Positions 32,802 to 44,183 of a DNA stretch of 64,000 bases are shown piece after piece. The notes under the pieces are model-generated. The model saw only the letters and a list, made by a program, of their open reading frames with translations, was not told the DNA's origin and searched no databases. Both the position numbers and the translations under genes were made by a program. The stretch spans positions 15,523,622 through 15,587,621 of the forward strand of contig NC_058147.1 in assembly GCF_011075055.1 (NCBI RefSeq), written 5' to 3'. Numbering within the stretch: position 1 is the first letter of the stretch; each line of letters starts with the position of its first letter. Source of the stretch: Mangifera indica. Taxonomy: Eukaryota; Streptophyta; Magnoliopsida; Sapindales; Anacardiaceae.

Positions 32802-34661
32802 TGTTAGGGTAAGTGCCCTAGAGCTAATTGATTTCGAATTTGTAGTTGTGATTTTACTTTCATTAATTAATAAAAGATTAATTGTTATTCAATTCATTTG
32901 TGTGTCCTTTTATATCATTGTGTGAATAACATGTCCTTAAAATGGTAGAACTATGACGAAAATATTAGACGACTGATTATGCGAACCTTATGCATACATT
33001 AAGTGGCCATTTTAGAAACGCTTGTAATTCAGATATTATAATGAAAAAGGCATATGTAATGATGATGGGATTATCATAGTGTTAAACAACCCTATCGAAA
33101 AATGACGACAGTTTTCACCTATCGAAGTTATTCATAGACAACTTAGAGTAACACGCACGTGCATGTTGTAGATGTGTTTATCAGATTGACCCCACTAGAG
33201 GATATCCATATGGATGGATGCTCTAGTGTCTATTGAATAAATCTATTTAACATCGTAGTGCATGTGATCCTATGACTTAAGGTCACTTGATTATCTTGTG
33301 TAAGAATCAATATGGTTTCACACTATCCAATGTACTGCTATAATTGAGGTATCATAAAGGTAATGTATGACCATATCATAAGATACGTGGATGATATGTT
33401 TGATCAATAAATGATTCATCACTCTTAAGCACAAAAGAAGATATTTTGTGAGAATACTAAATGATATTCATAACTGTTTGAATCTATGGCCACAATGGGA
33501 GAAGGTTATAGCCTAATATGTGTAAGTCATTCATATGTATTAATTCATACTGATAATTTATTGAGATAGACATATTTTTATGTCTCAGCCTTAAGAGAAA
33601 TTAGTTACTGAAAGGATTAAATTGCATGTAATAATTGAACTGTATGCAATTCAATATGCATCAATATGTGTAAGTAATTAATATTTATCAATTCATATTG
33701 ATGATTTACTGAGATAGACACATTTTTATGTCTCAACCTTAAGAGATATTAGTTGATGAAATGATTGAATTGCATGTAACTATGGTGTTGTAAAAGTTTA
33801 AGAGATTTCCACTAACACTTTGTCGTTCGCATGACCATGATGCTTTGCTAGAGCCCAATCTTGATTAGTGTCTAAATTTGACACAAATTTAAACACTATT
33901 GATTTGATAGAGAGCTTCTAGGTCATAGGCATATAGGGGTGATCGAAGCCAGAGGCAACGATCATTTGATGACAATCCTAGTGTTTAAAGAAAGGGAGCA
34001 CTCTGTTAACCACGCTTAACCAAAGTTGGTGTGCATTATGCCATATGACATCATGCAAAATGGCAATTTGGCACAACTGGACAAAAAATTGTCCAACATA
34101 CAAAATACCATAGTGCACTTTAGTGTCCACCCGTGTATGGTTTATAATGTGCCAAGTGGCACACAAGTGTACGACTTATGCATGCGTGTTAAAAGTGTCT
34201 AGTATAAGTTAAACTTTTGTTGCACTCAGACACCTACATAAAAATATAAATAATAAGTGTGTATCAATTAAAAACTATAATGCATAATACACATGCAAAT
34301 TAAGAAAACACTAACTATTAGGCTTTTTTGAAAATTGCTCTCCCATGAACACAATCGTCCAACATACATAAGCTCTAGCAACCTTCTTCTTGGACAGTCT
34401 CCTATGTTCATGCTCTATGTGGATACCAAGGTGCCACCTCACGAGGGTTAGATATCATTTATTTCTTTGCCACGTGAAGATTTAGATGAACTACCAACGC
34501 AAGTATAAACTTTAAAACACCCTATAAATGTTTTACATGTTCATGTTAAATATATTTTAAAACGGGTATCTTGGTCAAGGTTTAAGGATTGTATGATTTT
34601 ATAAACTTTTAATTCTACCGCGTTGCTGATTAATGACACCTTAAAACCCTAAAAAAAAAAA
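32802..34661 (+). repeat. A2 3' LTR, subtype A-II
   Basis: It starts TGTTAGGGTAAGTGCCCTAG and ends around ...CTTAAAACCCTAAAA at the poly-A run before 34,661. The first kilobase and the last 400 bp match subtype A-I. The middle (about 33,985-34,330) is different and carries GGACAAAA-TTGTCCAAC and repeated GTGCCA words. Its TATA-like box is TATAAATA at 34,245-34,252. A short internal repeat of the 33,530-33,610 segment occurs at 33,655-33,730. The end is blurred by the A-tract. Confidence 0.8.
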
Positions 34662-34666
34662 ACAAT

Positions 34667-36256
34667 TGTATGGTTTTATGGCATCGATAACTAGTAGCAT
34701 AGTGGAATTAAAAATTTATAAAAATCAAATAATCCTAAAACCCTAACTAGGATACCTGTTTTAAAACATATTTAACATGCACATACAAAAACAACCATAG
34801 GGTGTTTTTAAGGTTTATACTTATATTGATGGCTTTTCTAAGTCTTCACGTGGCAAAGAAACAAATACTATCTAACCTTAATGAGGTGGTGCCTTGGTAT
34901 CCACGTAAAGCACAAATATGTGAGATTGTCCAGGAAAAAGGTTATTGGGGCTTATATGATTTGGATTAGAAAGTATTCATGAGAAGAGAGAAAATCAAGA
35001 AAAACCCAGGGGTGACCAAGGTTTTTCTTTTCTATATGTGGCATATAATTTTTGATTGATCTCTATAAACTTACACTTATGATTATTATTTATATATGTG
35101 CAGGAATCCAAATGCCTATGGAATTTCATCCAAACCTATCTCTATCAACACGAGTGCATAGGCGGTACACTTGTGTGCCACCAAACACATTGTAAACCAT
35201 GCGCTAGTAGACACAAAAGGTGTCATCTGGCATGTCACATATATTGCGTGGTTGGACAAGGCTTGTCCTACTGTGCCATGTACTTTAATTTTTGCATAAT
35301 GTCAAGTGATACTATATATACCAAGTCAAACTTGGTTAAAGCATGGTCAATTGGAATCTTTCTCTCTCTCTAAATACTAGGATTGTCACCAAATGATCCT
35401 TGCCTCTAGGTTCATATCAATCCCTATATATGTGACTTATAAGCTTTCATGTGTCAGAGGATATCTCTTAAGCTTTTACAACATCACAGTTATGTGCAAT
35501 TCAATCCTTTCGTCAATCAATATCTCTCAAAGCTAAAGACATAGAAATGTGTCTATCTTAGTAGTTCCTTAGTATGAACTAATACACATTAATGACTTAC
35601 GTGGATTAGGTTATATCCTTATCCCACTATGGTCACAAATTTAATCAGTCATGAATGTCATTCAATATTTTAATGTGAGATATCTTCTTTTCTGTTCAAG
35701 AGTGGCGAATCCTTTATTGATCAACCATAGTTTTCATGTATCTCATGATATGGTCATACACTACCTTTATGATACCCCAGTTATGATGATATTTTGGATA
35801 TTGTCAAACCATATCGATCCTTATATGAGATGGTCTAGCGATCTCAAGTCATAAGATTACATGCACTTATGGTATTAAAAGGATTTATTCCATAGACACT
35901 AGAACAACCATCCATATAGATATCCTCTAATTGGGTCAGTCTAATGAACATACCTATAACATGTACCTATGTAATCCACTAAGTTGTCTACGAATAGCTT
36001 TAACATGTGAGAACTGTCGCCACTTTTTGGTAGGATCGTTCAACATTATGATAATTCTATCATCATTACATATGCCTTCATTTATTGTAATATCGGGATT
36101 ACAGATGTTTTCAGAATGGCCACTTAACTTGTGCATAGGATTCTCATGATTAGTTGTCAGATCCCTTTGTCACAGTTTTAACATTTTAAGGGCATGTTAT
36201 TCGCATAATCATATAAATGAATACAATTAATTGGCTTTAGGGCACCTACCCTAACA
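34667..36256 (-). repeat. Solo A-II LTR in inverted orientation
   Basis: Read on the minus strand this is a whole family A LTR: TGTTAGGGTAGGTGCC at 36,256 down to ...CCATACA at 34,667. It is flanked by ACAAT (34,662-34,666) and ACAAC (36,257-36,261), a probable 5 bp target duplication with one change, and no primer site adjoins it. It therefore looks like a solo LTR inserted between the A2 3' LTR and A3 gag. It lies tail to tail with 32,802-34,661, so the two form a large inverted repeat. Confidence 0.75.
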
Positions 36257-37349
36257 ACAACTTGATACTACTGCTCAACCTATAGGTGGTGTAGGAAAGG
36301 GAAAAGTTGTCTACTTCTATTACAGCAAGGAAGATTGCTGGAGGAGATATTGCAAGGCCTTTCTAAAAAGCAAGAAGAAGAAGACAACTAAAGCTTCTAC
36401 TTCAGGTATGTTCGTCATTGAGATAAACTATTCTCCTTATTCATCATGGGTTGTATACACAAGATATGGTTCCTATATTTGTTTTAATATGCATGGACTG
36501 TGGTTGAGTATATTGCTTGCCAAATGAGAGGTTGACCTACATGTTGGAATTGGAGCACACATTGCTACAATATTAGCTATAGGAATTTAATATCTTAAGT
36601 TGCCCATTGGGCTAGTTTAAGAATTAATAAATTGTTATTATGTTTCTCTTGTTTCTAGAAATTGAGTTTCAGTATCTGTTTTGGACAAAAAGGGATATTT
36701 ATTTTTTATTACAGATTGAATTATAATCATTAGCTTAAATAATATTCTTTATGGAATAGCTGAATTGCATAATGGTTTATATATTCTAAAATTGGATATT
36801 GAAATTCTCAATCTATAAAATAATAAATTATTAAAATCAAATGATTTGAATACCATATATCTGTGGCATTATAAGTCAGGCCATATAGGATTGAAGTGAA
36901 TATCGGGACTTTTTGAACAAAGAGCCTTGTAATCATTTGACTTTTAGTCATATAATGAATATGAGTGGTGCCTATTGGGTAAAATGACCAAAGCACTAAT
37001 CACTGGACATAGTGAAAAGGCAACTGAACTATTAGAGATCATACATAGTGATATGTGCAGGCCCATGATAGTGCATATCAGATATGGGAAAGCCTACTTC
37101 ATCATATTTATTGATAACTTTAATAGATATGGCTATATGTTTTTTATCAAACAAAAGTGTGAATGTTTTAATAAATTCAAAGAATTCAAGAATGAAATAG
37201 AAAAACAACTTAGGAAACAAATTAAATTCCTCTAAAATGATAAAAAATGGTGAATACTTGAGTACTAAATTCAAAGAATACTTGAAAGAAAATAAGATAG
37301 TATCTCAATTCATTCCTTTCAATACACCACAACATAATGATGTATCTGA
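36257..37349 (+). pseudogene. A3 gag end, protease and integrase start, degenerate
   Basis: A3 enters in gag just before the zinc knuckle. The knuckle (about 36,301-36,360) reads VYFYYSKEDCWRRYC, with Tyr at both leading Cys positions. Protease remnants (VVYTRYGSYIC, about 36,447-36,480) have lost the catalytic Asp. The pre-integrase segment YLWHYKSGHIGLK (about 36,857-36,895) and integrase (about 36,975-37,349; ELLEIIHSDMCRPMIVH retains the first catalytic Asp) follow. The frame is open only for 86 codons (36,975-37,235). The copy stops at about 37,349 inside integrase, where an LTR fragment begins. Confidence 0.8.
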
Positions 37350-38396
37350 GTACATAGTGGGATGATGTTATACCTAATCCATATTAGTTATTGATGTATA
37401 TCAGTTCATGCTGAGAAACTTTTGAGATAGACATTTTTCTATATCTGAGCCTCAAGAGTTTTGGTTTATGAAAGAATTGAATTGCACGAACTGTGATGTT
37501 GTAAAAGTTTAAGAGATGTCTACTGACACTCTGCTAAAGGCCAATCTTGGTCTGTGTTTGAATTCATCCTGAATTCAGATACTACCAGTTTAATAGAGAG
37601 TTTATGGGTCACACGTATATAAAGGTTGATTCAAACCAAATGGCGAGGATTATTTGGTGATAATTCTGGTGTTTAGGGAAAAAGAGAACTTGGTTAACCA
37701 TGCTTTGAATAAGTTACACTTAGTGTGCATGGTGTTGGAAGGCACTATGAAAAATTATAGAAGGCATAGCTAGGTTGGACAAAATATTGTCCAGTCATGT
37801 AAGGCTTAAAGCCCTGCTGGGTAGCACACTTATGGTGCTACTCATGCATGGCTTGATATTTATCGCGTAACATACTTATGTGGCATCCGTGCAACTTATA
37901 AAATATGTCAATTATGTATGTTTACATACCAGCCGTGCATGTATGTTAAAGGTGTCAGGTTTGGATGAAATCCTTGTTATGCTTGGATACCTGTATTTGT
38001 TTAAAACATGTATTAAAATTAGAATAATGCAAGATATATACACAGTAGAAGCCTTAGTTGTAGGTTTTTTGTTTTTCTCTCCTTCTTCCTATGAACATAT
38101 ATAATCCAAAATAGAAGGTCTAGTAGCTTTTTCCTAGATTTCTTCTTACGTGTTCATGTTTTGCATGGATACTAAGGTGTCATCTCTCGAGGGGTGGATA
38201 ACATTTCATCTCAACCCACGTAAAGATTTGGAACCATCCACGCAGGTATAAACCTAAAACACTTTATGAATGTTTTGCTTGATTCATGAATATATATGTT
38301 CTAAAATGGATATCCTGGTTAGGATTTTAAGGATTCTTTGATTTTAAAATTTTTAAATTCCACTACACTGTCGATTATTAGTGGCCTAAAAACCCT
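37350..38396 (+). repeat. A-II LTR fragment (3' part) after A3
   Basis: This is family A LTR sequence lacking about its first 700 bp. It begins TACATAGTGGGATGATGTTATAC, equivalent to 33,493 onward in the A2 LTR. It carries the A-II middle (GGACAAAATATTGTCCAG, about 37,777-37,795) and ends near ...GTGGCCTAAAAACCCTATA at about 38,396. No primer site follows; a 60 bp scrap of family A RT comes next. Confidence 0.75.
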
Positions 38397-38880
38397 ATAC
38401 CTAGGCTATAGGATCAATCATGTACACCATGTTATGTAAAGGGTTGATATCCTATACGCCTTGATTTTTATCATGGACAATATGTTTGCCATTGATTTGG
38501 TGTTGAAATATCTCCTTAAGTCTTAGGTTAATTTCATAATGAATTTTAACATGAACAAAAAGGAGAAAACCCTTGATGAGTTGTCATACATGCTAGGTAA
38601 GCTAAACAAGAGGTATAAAAGGTAGTTTTGAGTAATATGCTTATAGTTAAGCCCAAACACCTAAACCCAAGGCCAAGGTTGAGTCTTAGCCCAAAGCGAA
38701 GAAGCAACCTGATGCTATTACTCAGATTACAGGTGATATAAGGAAAGGAAAGGTTGTCTACTTCTATTATGGCAAGACAGGTCATTGGAGGAGACATCGC
38801 AAAGCCTTTTTAGAGAACAAGAAGAGGAAGATAACTAAAGCCTTTACTTCAAATATGTTTGTCATTGAGACTATTCCCCT
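38397..38880 (+). pseudogene. A4 scrap of RT joined to gag, degenerate
   Basis: The first 60 bp (CTAGGCTATAGGATCAATCA...) match the RT-RNase H connection, as at 41,265-41,330 or 49,258-49,320. They are joined directly to gag at about 38,460 (AIDLVLKYLL-type core, MNFNMNKKEKTLDELSYML). The zinc knuckle (about 38,750-38,800) reads VYFYYGKTGHWRRHR: both leading Cys are Tyr and the last is Arg. This is a deletion or recombination join between two copies. Gag would package RNA, but this piece is dead. Confidence 0.75.
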
Positions 38881-40330
38881 TATTTATCTTGAGTTGTAAA
38901 CACAAGATATGATTCCCATATTTATTCTGATACGTAGGGACTAGGGCAAAGTAAATTGCTTGCCAAAGGAAGGGTTGACCTATATGTTGGAAATGAAGCA
39001 TGCATTGTTGCATTAGCCATAGGGGTTTATTATCTTAGGTTACCCACTAGGGTAGTTTTAGAATTAAAAAATTGTCATTATGTTCCTTTTATTTCTAGAA
39101 ATTTAGTTTCTATGTCTATTTTGGACAATGGGGGATTATTTTTTTTATTGTTGATGGTCCTATAATCATCAACTTTAATAATATTCTCTATAAAATAATT
39201 GAACTGCATAATACTTTGTATTCTCTAAAACTTGATAATGAAATTCTCAATGTGCAAAATAATAGAGAATTAAAATTGAATGATTTGAATACCATATATC
39301 TGTGGCATTATAGGCTAGGGCACATAGGATTGAAATGTATATCGAGACTCTTTGAATTTTGCAATCATTTGATTTCTAGTCATATGATAAATGTGAATCA
39401 TGTCTGTTAAGTAAGATAACCAAAGCACCTTTTACTGGATATAATCAAAAGATGATTAAAGTGTTAGGAATTATACATAATAATGTGTGTGGATCCATGA
39501 TAGTGTATAGCAGATATATGAAAGCCTATTTTGTCACATTTACTGATGACTTCAATAGATATAACTATGTATTTTGATGAAACATAAGTTTAAATGCTTT
39601 GATAAATTCAAAGAATTCAAGAATGAGGTAGAAACGTAACTTAGGAAACAAATCAAAATCCTCCGTAGTGATCAAAGAAGTGAATATCTAGCTACTGAAT
39701 TCAGAGAATACCTAAAATAAAATAAGATAGTATCTCAACTCACTCCTCCTAGTACATTACAATATAATAGTGTATCTAAATGAAGGAATAATACCTTGAT
39801 GGAAATGGTCAGGTCCATGATGAGTTTTACCAAACTACCCATGTCTTTTTAAGGATATGCCTTAGAGATTATCGCCTATAAACTGAATTATGTCTCATCT
39901 AAATCTGAGGGTAAAACTCCATATGAGTTATGGACTCGGTGAAAGTCCAATCTATAACCCTTGAGGATTTTGAGGCTGTGAAATTTATGTCAAGAAATTG
40001 ACTTCAAACAAGTTGAACATTAAGTCTAAAAAGTGTATATTTGTCAGGTACCTGAAGGAAACTAAAGGATAGTGCTTCTACCACCCGAAGGAGCAAAAAG
40101 TCTTTGTTACTTATAGTTGTGTATTCCTTAAGAAAGAGTTTATTTTCGAAAGGACTAGTAAGAGGAAAGTGAAACTCTGATAAAGTTCCTCTACCACAAG
40201 ATACCACAGATGTTAGATAAAATAATGTGTCATCATAGATGGTTGATCATAGGGATGTTCTTCAACCTCAAGAGGAATAACTTCAGAGCATATAAGAGCT
40301 ACATAGATATACATGAGTATATCATGAGCC
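38881..40330 (+). pseudogene. A4 protease and integrase, degenerate
   Basis: The pre-integrase domain is well preserved. Open frames 38,956-39,165 (KGRVDLYVGNEACIVALAIG) and 39,216-39,410 (NTIYLWHYRLGHIGLKCISR) hold the His residues of the zinc finger. Integrase follows (about 39,450-40,150) with many stops: FTDDFNRYNYVF, QLRKQIKILRSDQRS and KKCIFVRYLKETKG are recognisable. The protease active site (about 38,890-38,930) is unreadable. About 150 bp of linker before RT complete the segment. Confidence 0.75.
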
Positions 40331-41947
40331 AGAAAGATTTGGATTTCTTATGACTCAGCATGATGACATATTGGGTATCTCTGATGATGAACCTAAGACT
40401 TACGATGATGCTATCTCAAGTCCAGATTCTAAAAAATGGTTGGATGTCATGGAATCTGAAATAGACTTCATATACTTGAACCAAGTATGGACTCTAATGG
40501 ATGCACCTGAATAAGTAAAACTTATAAGGTGTAAATGAGTTTTCAAAAAGAAAACAAACATTGAAAGTAGTGTGTACACCAATAAAGCAAGATTGGTTGC
40601 CAAAGGTTTCATATAAAAATATGGCATTGACTATGATGAAACCTTTTCACCAGTCATTATGCTTAAGTCTATTAGGATTATGCTTACTATTATTGAATAC
40701 CATGACTATGAAATCTTTCAGATGGATATCAAAACTATGTTTTTGAATGGTAACCTTGTAGAGAACTTTTAGATCGTGTAACTCGATGGTTTCATTTTTA
40801 TTAGACAAGCTAATAAAGTATGCAAGTTGCACAAGTTTGTTTATGGGCTTAAATAGGCTTTTAGAAATTGGAACATTCATTTTGATGAAATTGTACGCGA
40901 GTTTGGTTTCGCCAAAAATGAAAACAAGTTATGTTTATATAATAAGGCCGATAGAAGCATAATTGTATTTCTAGTATTGTATGTTGATGACATCTTGATT
41001 ATTAGAAATGACTTATTGAACTTACAATCGATAAAGGTAGAGTTATCCAAGTGTTTCTCCACGAAAGACTTATGAGAAGTAGCCTACATTCTTGGGATTA
41101 AAATTTCCTAAGATAAAGAGTGTAGACTATTTAGCCTAAAACAAAACACGTACATAGAAAAGGTGTCAAAGAGATTCTATATGGAAGAATCTAAAAAAGG
41201 ATTTCAAAAAACCTATGTCCATCCCCACAATCTGAGAGAGATAGGATGAAAAGAATTCCATATGCCTTGGCTATAGGATTTACCATGTACGTCATGCTAT
41301 GTATGAAGGTTAATGTCTCATATGCCTTGAGCATCTATAGTAGATATCAGTCTGATCCAAGGAAAAAACATTGGTTGATTGTCAAGAATATCTTAAAGTG
41401 TTTAAGAAAGACTAAGAATGCATTTTTTGGTTTATGGAGAGGATTTTAAACTCACTGTTAAAGGTTATGATGATGCCAGTTTCCAAACTGGTCGAAAAGA
41501 TGTTAAAATCCTAATCATGGTTTGTGTTTTGTTTGAATAGTGGTGTAATTAGCTGGAAGAGCTCCAAACAAATTACAAGGACTGATTCTACAATAGATTA
41601 TAAGTACATTGCCCTCTAAGATGCAATAAAAAAGGTGTATGGATCAATAAGTTCATGATAGAACTTGGAGTGGTTCCAAGCATTGCTGAGTCCTATTGCA
41701 ATAATAATGGAACGATTGCTCAAACAAAGAAGTCACTGTTTTGCTAAAGGTCCAAGCACATGCTCAAATGATGTTACTTAATTTGAGAGATTATTCAACG
41801 AGGTGACATATAGATAAAGAGGATTAATATAGATGATAATTTGGTTGACCTATTGACTAGGCCTATGTCACAGTAAAAGCATGACAGACACGTAGCAAGA
41901 TTAGACATTAGATACATGACTGATTGGCTATGGTGCAAATGTGAGAT
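40331..41947 (+). pseudogene. A4 reverse transcriptase and RNase H, degenerate
   Basis: RT begins near 40,335 (FGFLMTQHDDILGISDDEPK) and continues with WLDVMESEIDFIYLNQVWTL, LVAKGF-stop-KYGIDYDETFSP and IFQMDIKTMFLNGNL. The catalytic box L-Y-V-D-D is intact (40,980-40,991). A deletion near 41,205 removes part of the next segment. RNase H runs to about 41,880 with stops (SWKSSKQITRTDSTIDYKYI). It ends with a purine-rich GTGAGAT before the LTR. It is the most complete family A pol but still unable to make protein. Confidence 0.85.
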
Positions 41948-43593
41948 TGTTAGGGTTGATGCTCTTGAGCCAATTGATTTGACATTTGTAATTGTAATTT
42001 ATATCATTAATTAATAACAGGATTTATAGTTATTCAGTTTATATGTTTGACTATTATATGATTGTGCAAACAACATACCCTTAGAATGGTAGACCTATGA
42101 CTACAGGATCATATGACTGATCGTGAAAACCCTACGCATATATTAAATGGTTATTCTAGAAATGTCTATTATTCTGACATTATAATAACCAAAGGAACAT
42201 ATAAAGGTGATGAGATTATCATAGTGTTGAGTGACCACACTGAAATATGGCAACGATTCTCATGGCGTGAAGCTGTTTGCTAATGGTTTGGTGTAACACA
42301 TAGGTGCATGTTGTAAATGTGTTCATTAGACTGACCCAACAAGAGGATATCCATACGGATGATTTCTCTAGTGTCTATGAAACAAATCCTCTAAACACCA
42401 CGAGTGCATGTGATCATTTGGCTTGAGGTTGTCACTTATAAGCACAAGGAGAAGATATCTCATATATGAATTTTGAAAGACATTCATGACTACTTGAATT
42501 TGTGGCCACAGTGGGATAAGGTTATAGCAAATCCGTTTAAGTCATTAATGTGTATCAGCTCATATCAAGGAACTACTGAGATAGACACACTTCTATGTCT
42601 CAACCTCGAGAGATATTGATTAGTGAAAGGATTAAATTGCATGTAACTTTATTATTGTAAAAGCTTATATAGATGTTCGCTAACACTTTGTCATCTGGGT
42701 GGCCATGACACTTTGCTAGAAGACAATCTTGGTCTGTGTCTAAATTCAGCCTAAATTTAAATGCATTAAAGAATTGATACGAACCAAGAGGCAAAGATTA
42801 TTTGATGACAATCTTGGGATCATGGAAAAAGAGAAACGTATAGATGTGATTTGATTGGAATCATTTAGTATGCACAGTGCCACATGGCATTATACAAATA
42901 CACTAATGATTTTGTTTAGACTCACTTAGGAGTCTAATCGAGCAAGGCCAAATGATGAATGCAAGTCAACTGGCTTTCTTAACTTGTAGGTAAGGTGTTT
43001 TAGTTAAACAAAAATTCTTCAAAGTCCGTGTTTGATAGAAACTTTAAGATGAGTTGGAATCCTAAATTTATTAAGATTCTTATACATTAAGATTTTCAAT
43101 AAATCAAGAGTCTTAATTAATAAGAACTCTTAAACACTTTATTACTTAAATAGTTAGAATCTTAACTAACTTAGGATTCATGCGCACCTTATAAATAAAA
43201 GTATTTAGTTTAAGTCAAATATTTTTTACAATAACAAGAAAACACATACATCATAAACAAATTTCTTCTTACTTTACTAGTGATCTAGTATTCAAGATTT
43301 AATCGATAGAAGTCTTAGCAACCTCTTTTTTGAATCGCCTCTTATTCGTGTTTCGCATGGATACCAAGGCACTGTCTCAAGAGGGTTGGATAATGATTGT
43401 TACATAGCCACACAAAGTCTTAAAGGAGCTAACAATGCAGGTATAATTTCTAAACACCCTATATGTGTTTAATATGTTCATGAATCTATATATTAAAATG
43501 AATATCCTGGATGGGTTATAGAATCTTTGATAATTTAAAAAAAAAAAATTAATTCTGTTGCATTTCCAGTTAACGACACTCTAAAACCCAACA
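41948..43593 (+). repeat. A4 3' LTR, subtype A-I, complete
   Basis: This 1,646 bp LTR runs from TGTTAGGGTTGATGCTC to ...CTCTAAAACCCAACA. It is the reference A-I copy in this window: both ends are clear and the TATA region is present (43,189-43,198). It contains the AGAGGCAAAGATTATTTGATG block found in the other LTRs. It is followed directly by the 3' part of another LTR, of subtype A-II. Confidence 0.85.
43189..43198 (+). promoter_or_regulatory. TATA box of A4 3' LTR
   Basis: TTATAAATAA after GCGCACC, in the same place as in A1 and A2. Three independent copies keep it although the surrounding bases have diverged. Confidence 0.6.
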
Positions 43594-44171
43594 AATAATG
43601 CTTGGCATAGTTGGACAAAATATTATCTAGTTATGCAAGGCATAAAATAATGTCGGGTGGCATAATTTATGTGCCACCTATGCATGGTTTAAAACATGTC
43701 AGTTGTGCATGTTTACATGCCAACCATGCGTGTGTATTGAGAGTCTTAGGTCTAGATAAAATCCATGTTGTACTTAAACACCTACACATATTTAAAAGCA
43801 CATTAGAATCAACAAATACACAACAAACAATCCTAGACATAAGTATTTTGTTTTCTCTCCTCTTGTTATGAATACAAAATCTAACAAAGAAGCCTTAGTA
43901 GCCTTCTCCCTGGATTGCCTCTTACGTGCTCTTGCTTCATGTGGATACCAAGGCGCCATCTTTTGAGGGTCGGATAGCATTCATTCTCAGGCCATGTACA
44001 ATTTTAGAGAGGCCACCAATGAGGTATAAAAACTAAAACACCCTATGTGTGTTTTGTATGTTCATTGTTATATGTCTAAAATGAGTATCTTGGTTAGGGC
44101 TTTTAGGATTCTATATTTTTTAAATTTTAATTTCATTGCATTGTTTTTTTCAGTGCCCTGAAAACCCCACA
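43594..44171 (+). repeat. A5 5' LTR, 3' part only, subtype A-II
   Basis: It enters at ATAATGCTTGGCATAGTTGGAC, inside the A-II middle, and runs to ...GAAAACCCCACA. It is followed by a primer site, so this is the downstream part of a true 5' LTR. The upstream part is missing where it meets the A4 LTR. U5 contains the GGATACCAAGGCGCCATC element seen in every family A LTR. Confidence 0.8.
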
Positions 44172-44172
44172 A

Positions 44173-44183
44173 TGGTATCGTAG
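44173..44183 (+). promoter_or_regulatory. A5 primer binding site
   Basis: TGGTATCGTAG lies one base after the LTR end. It matches the initiator methionine tRNA primer consensus (TGGTATCAGAG) with two changes. The same site in the minus-strand copies (52,914-52,926 and 54,890-54,904) supports it. Confidence 0.8.

Noticed and set aside
44173..44183. tRNA gene suggested by TGGTATC sequences
   Set aside because: These are short primer sites complementary to the tRNA 3' end, next to LTR ends. No cloverleaf surrounds them.
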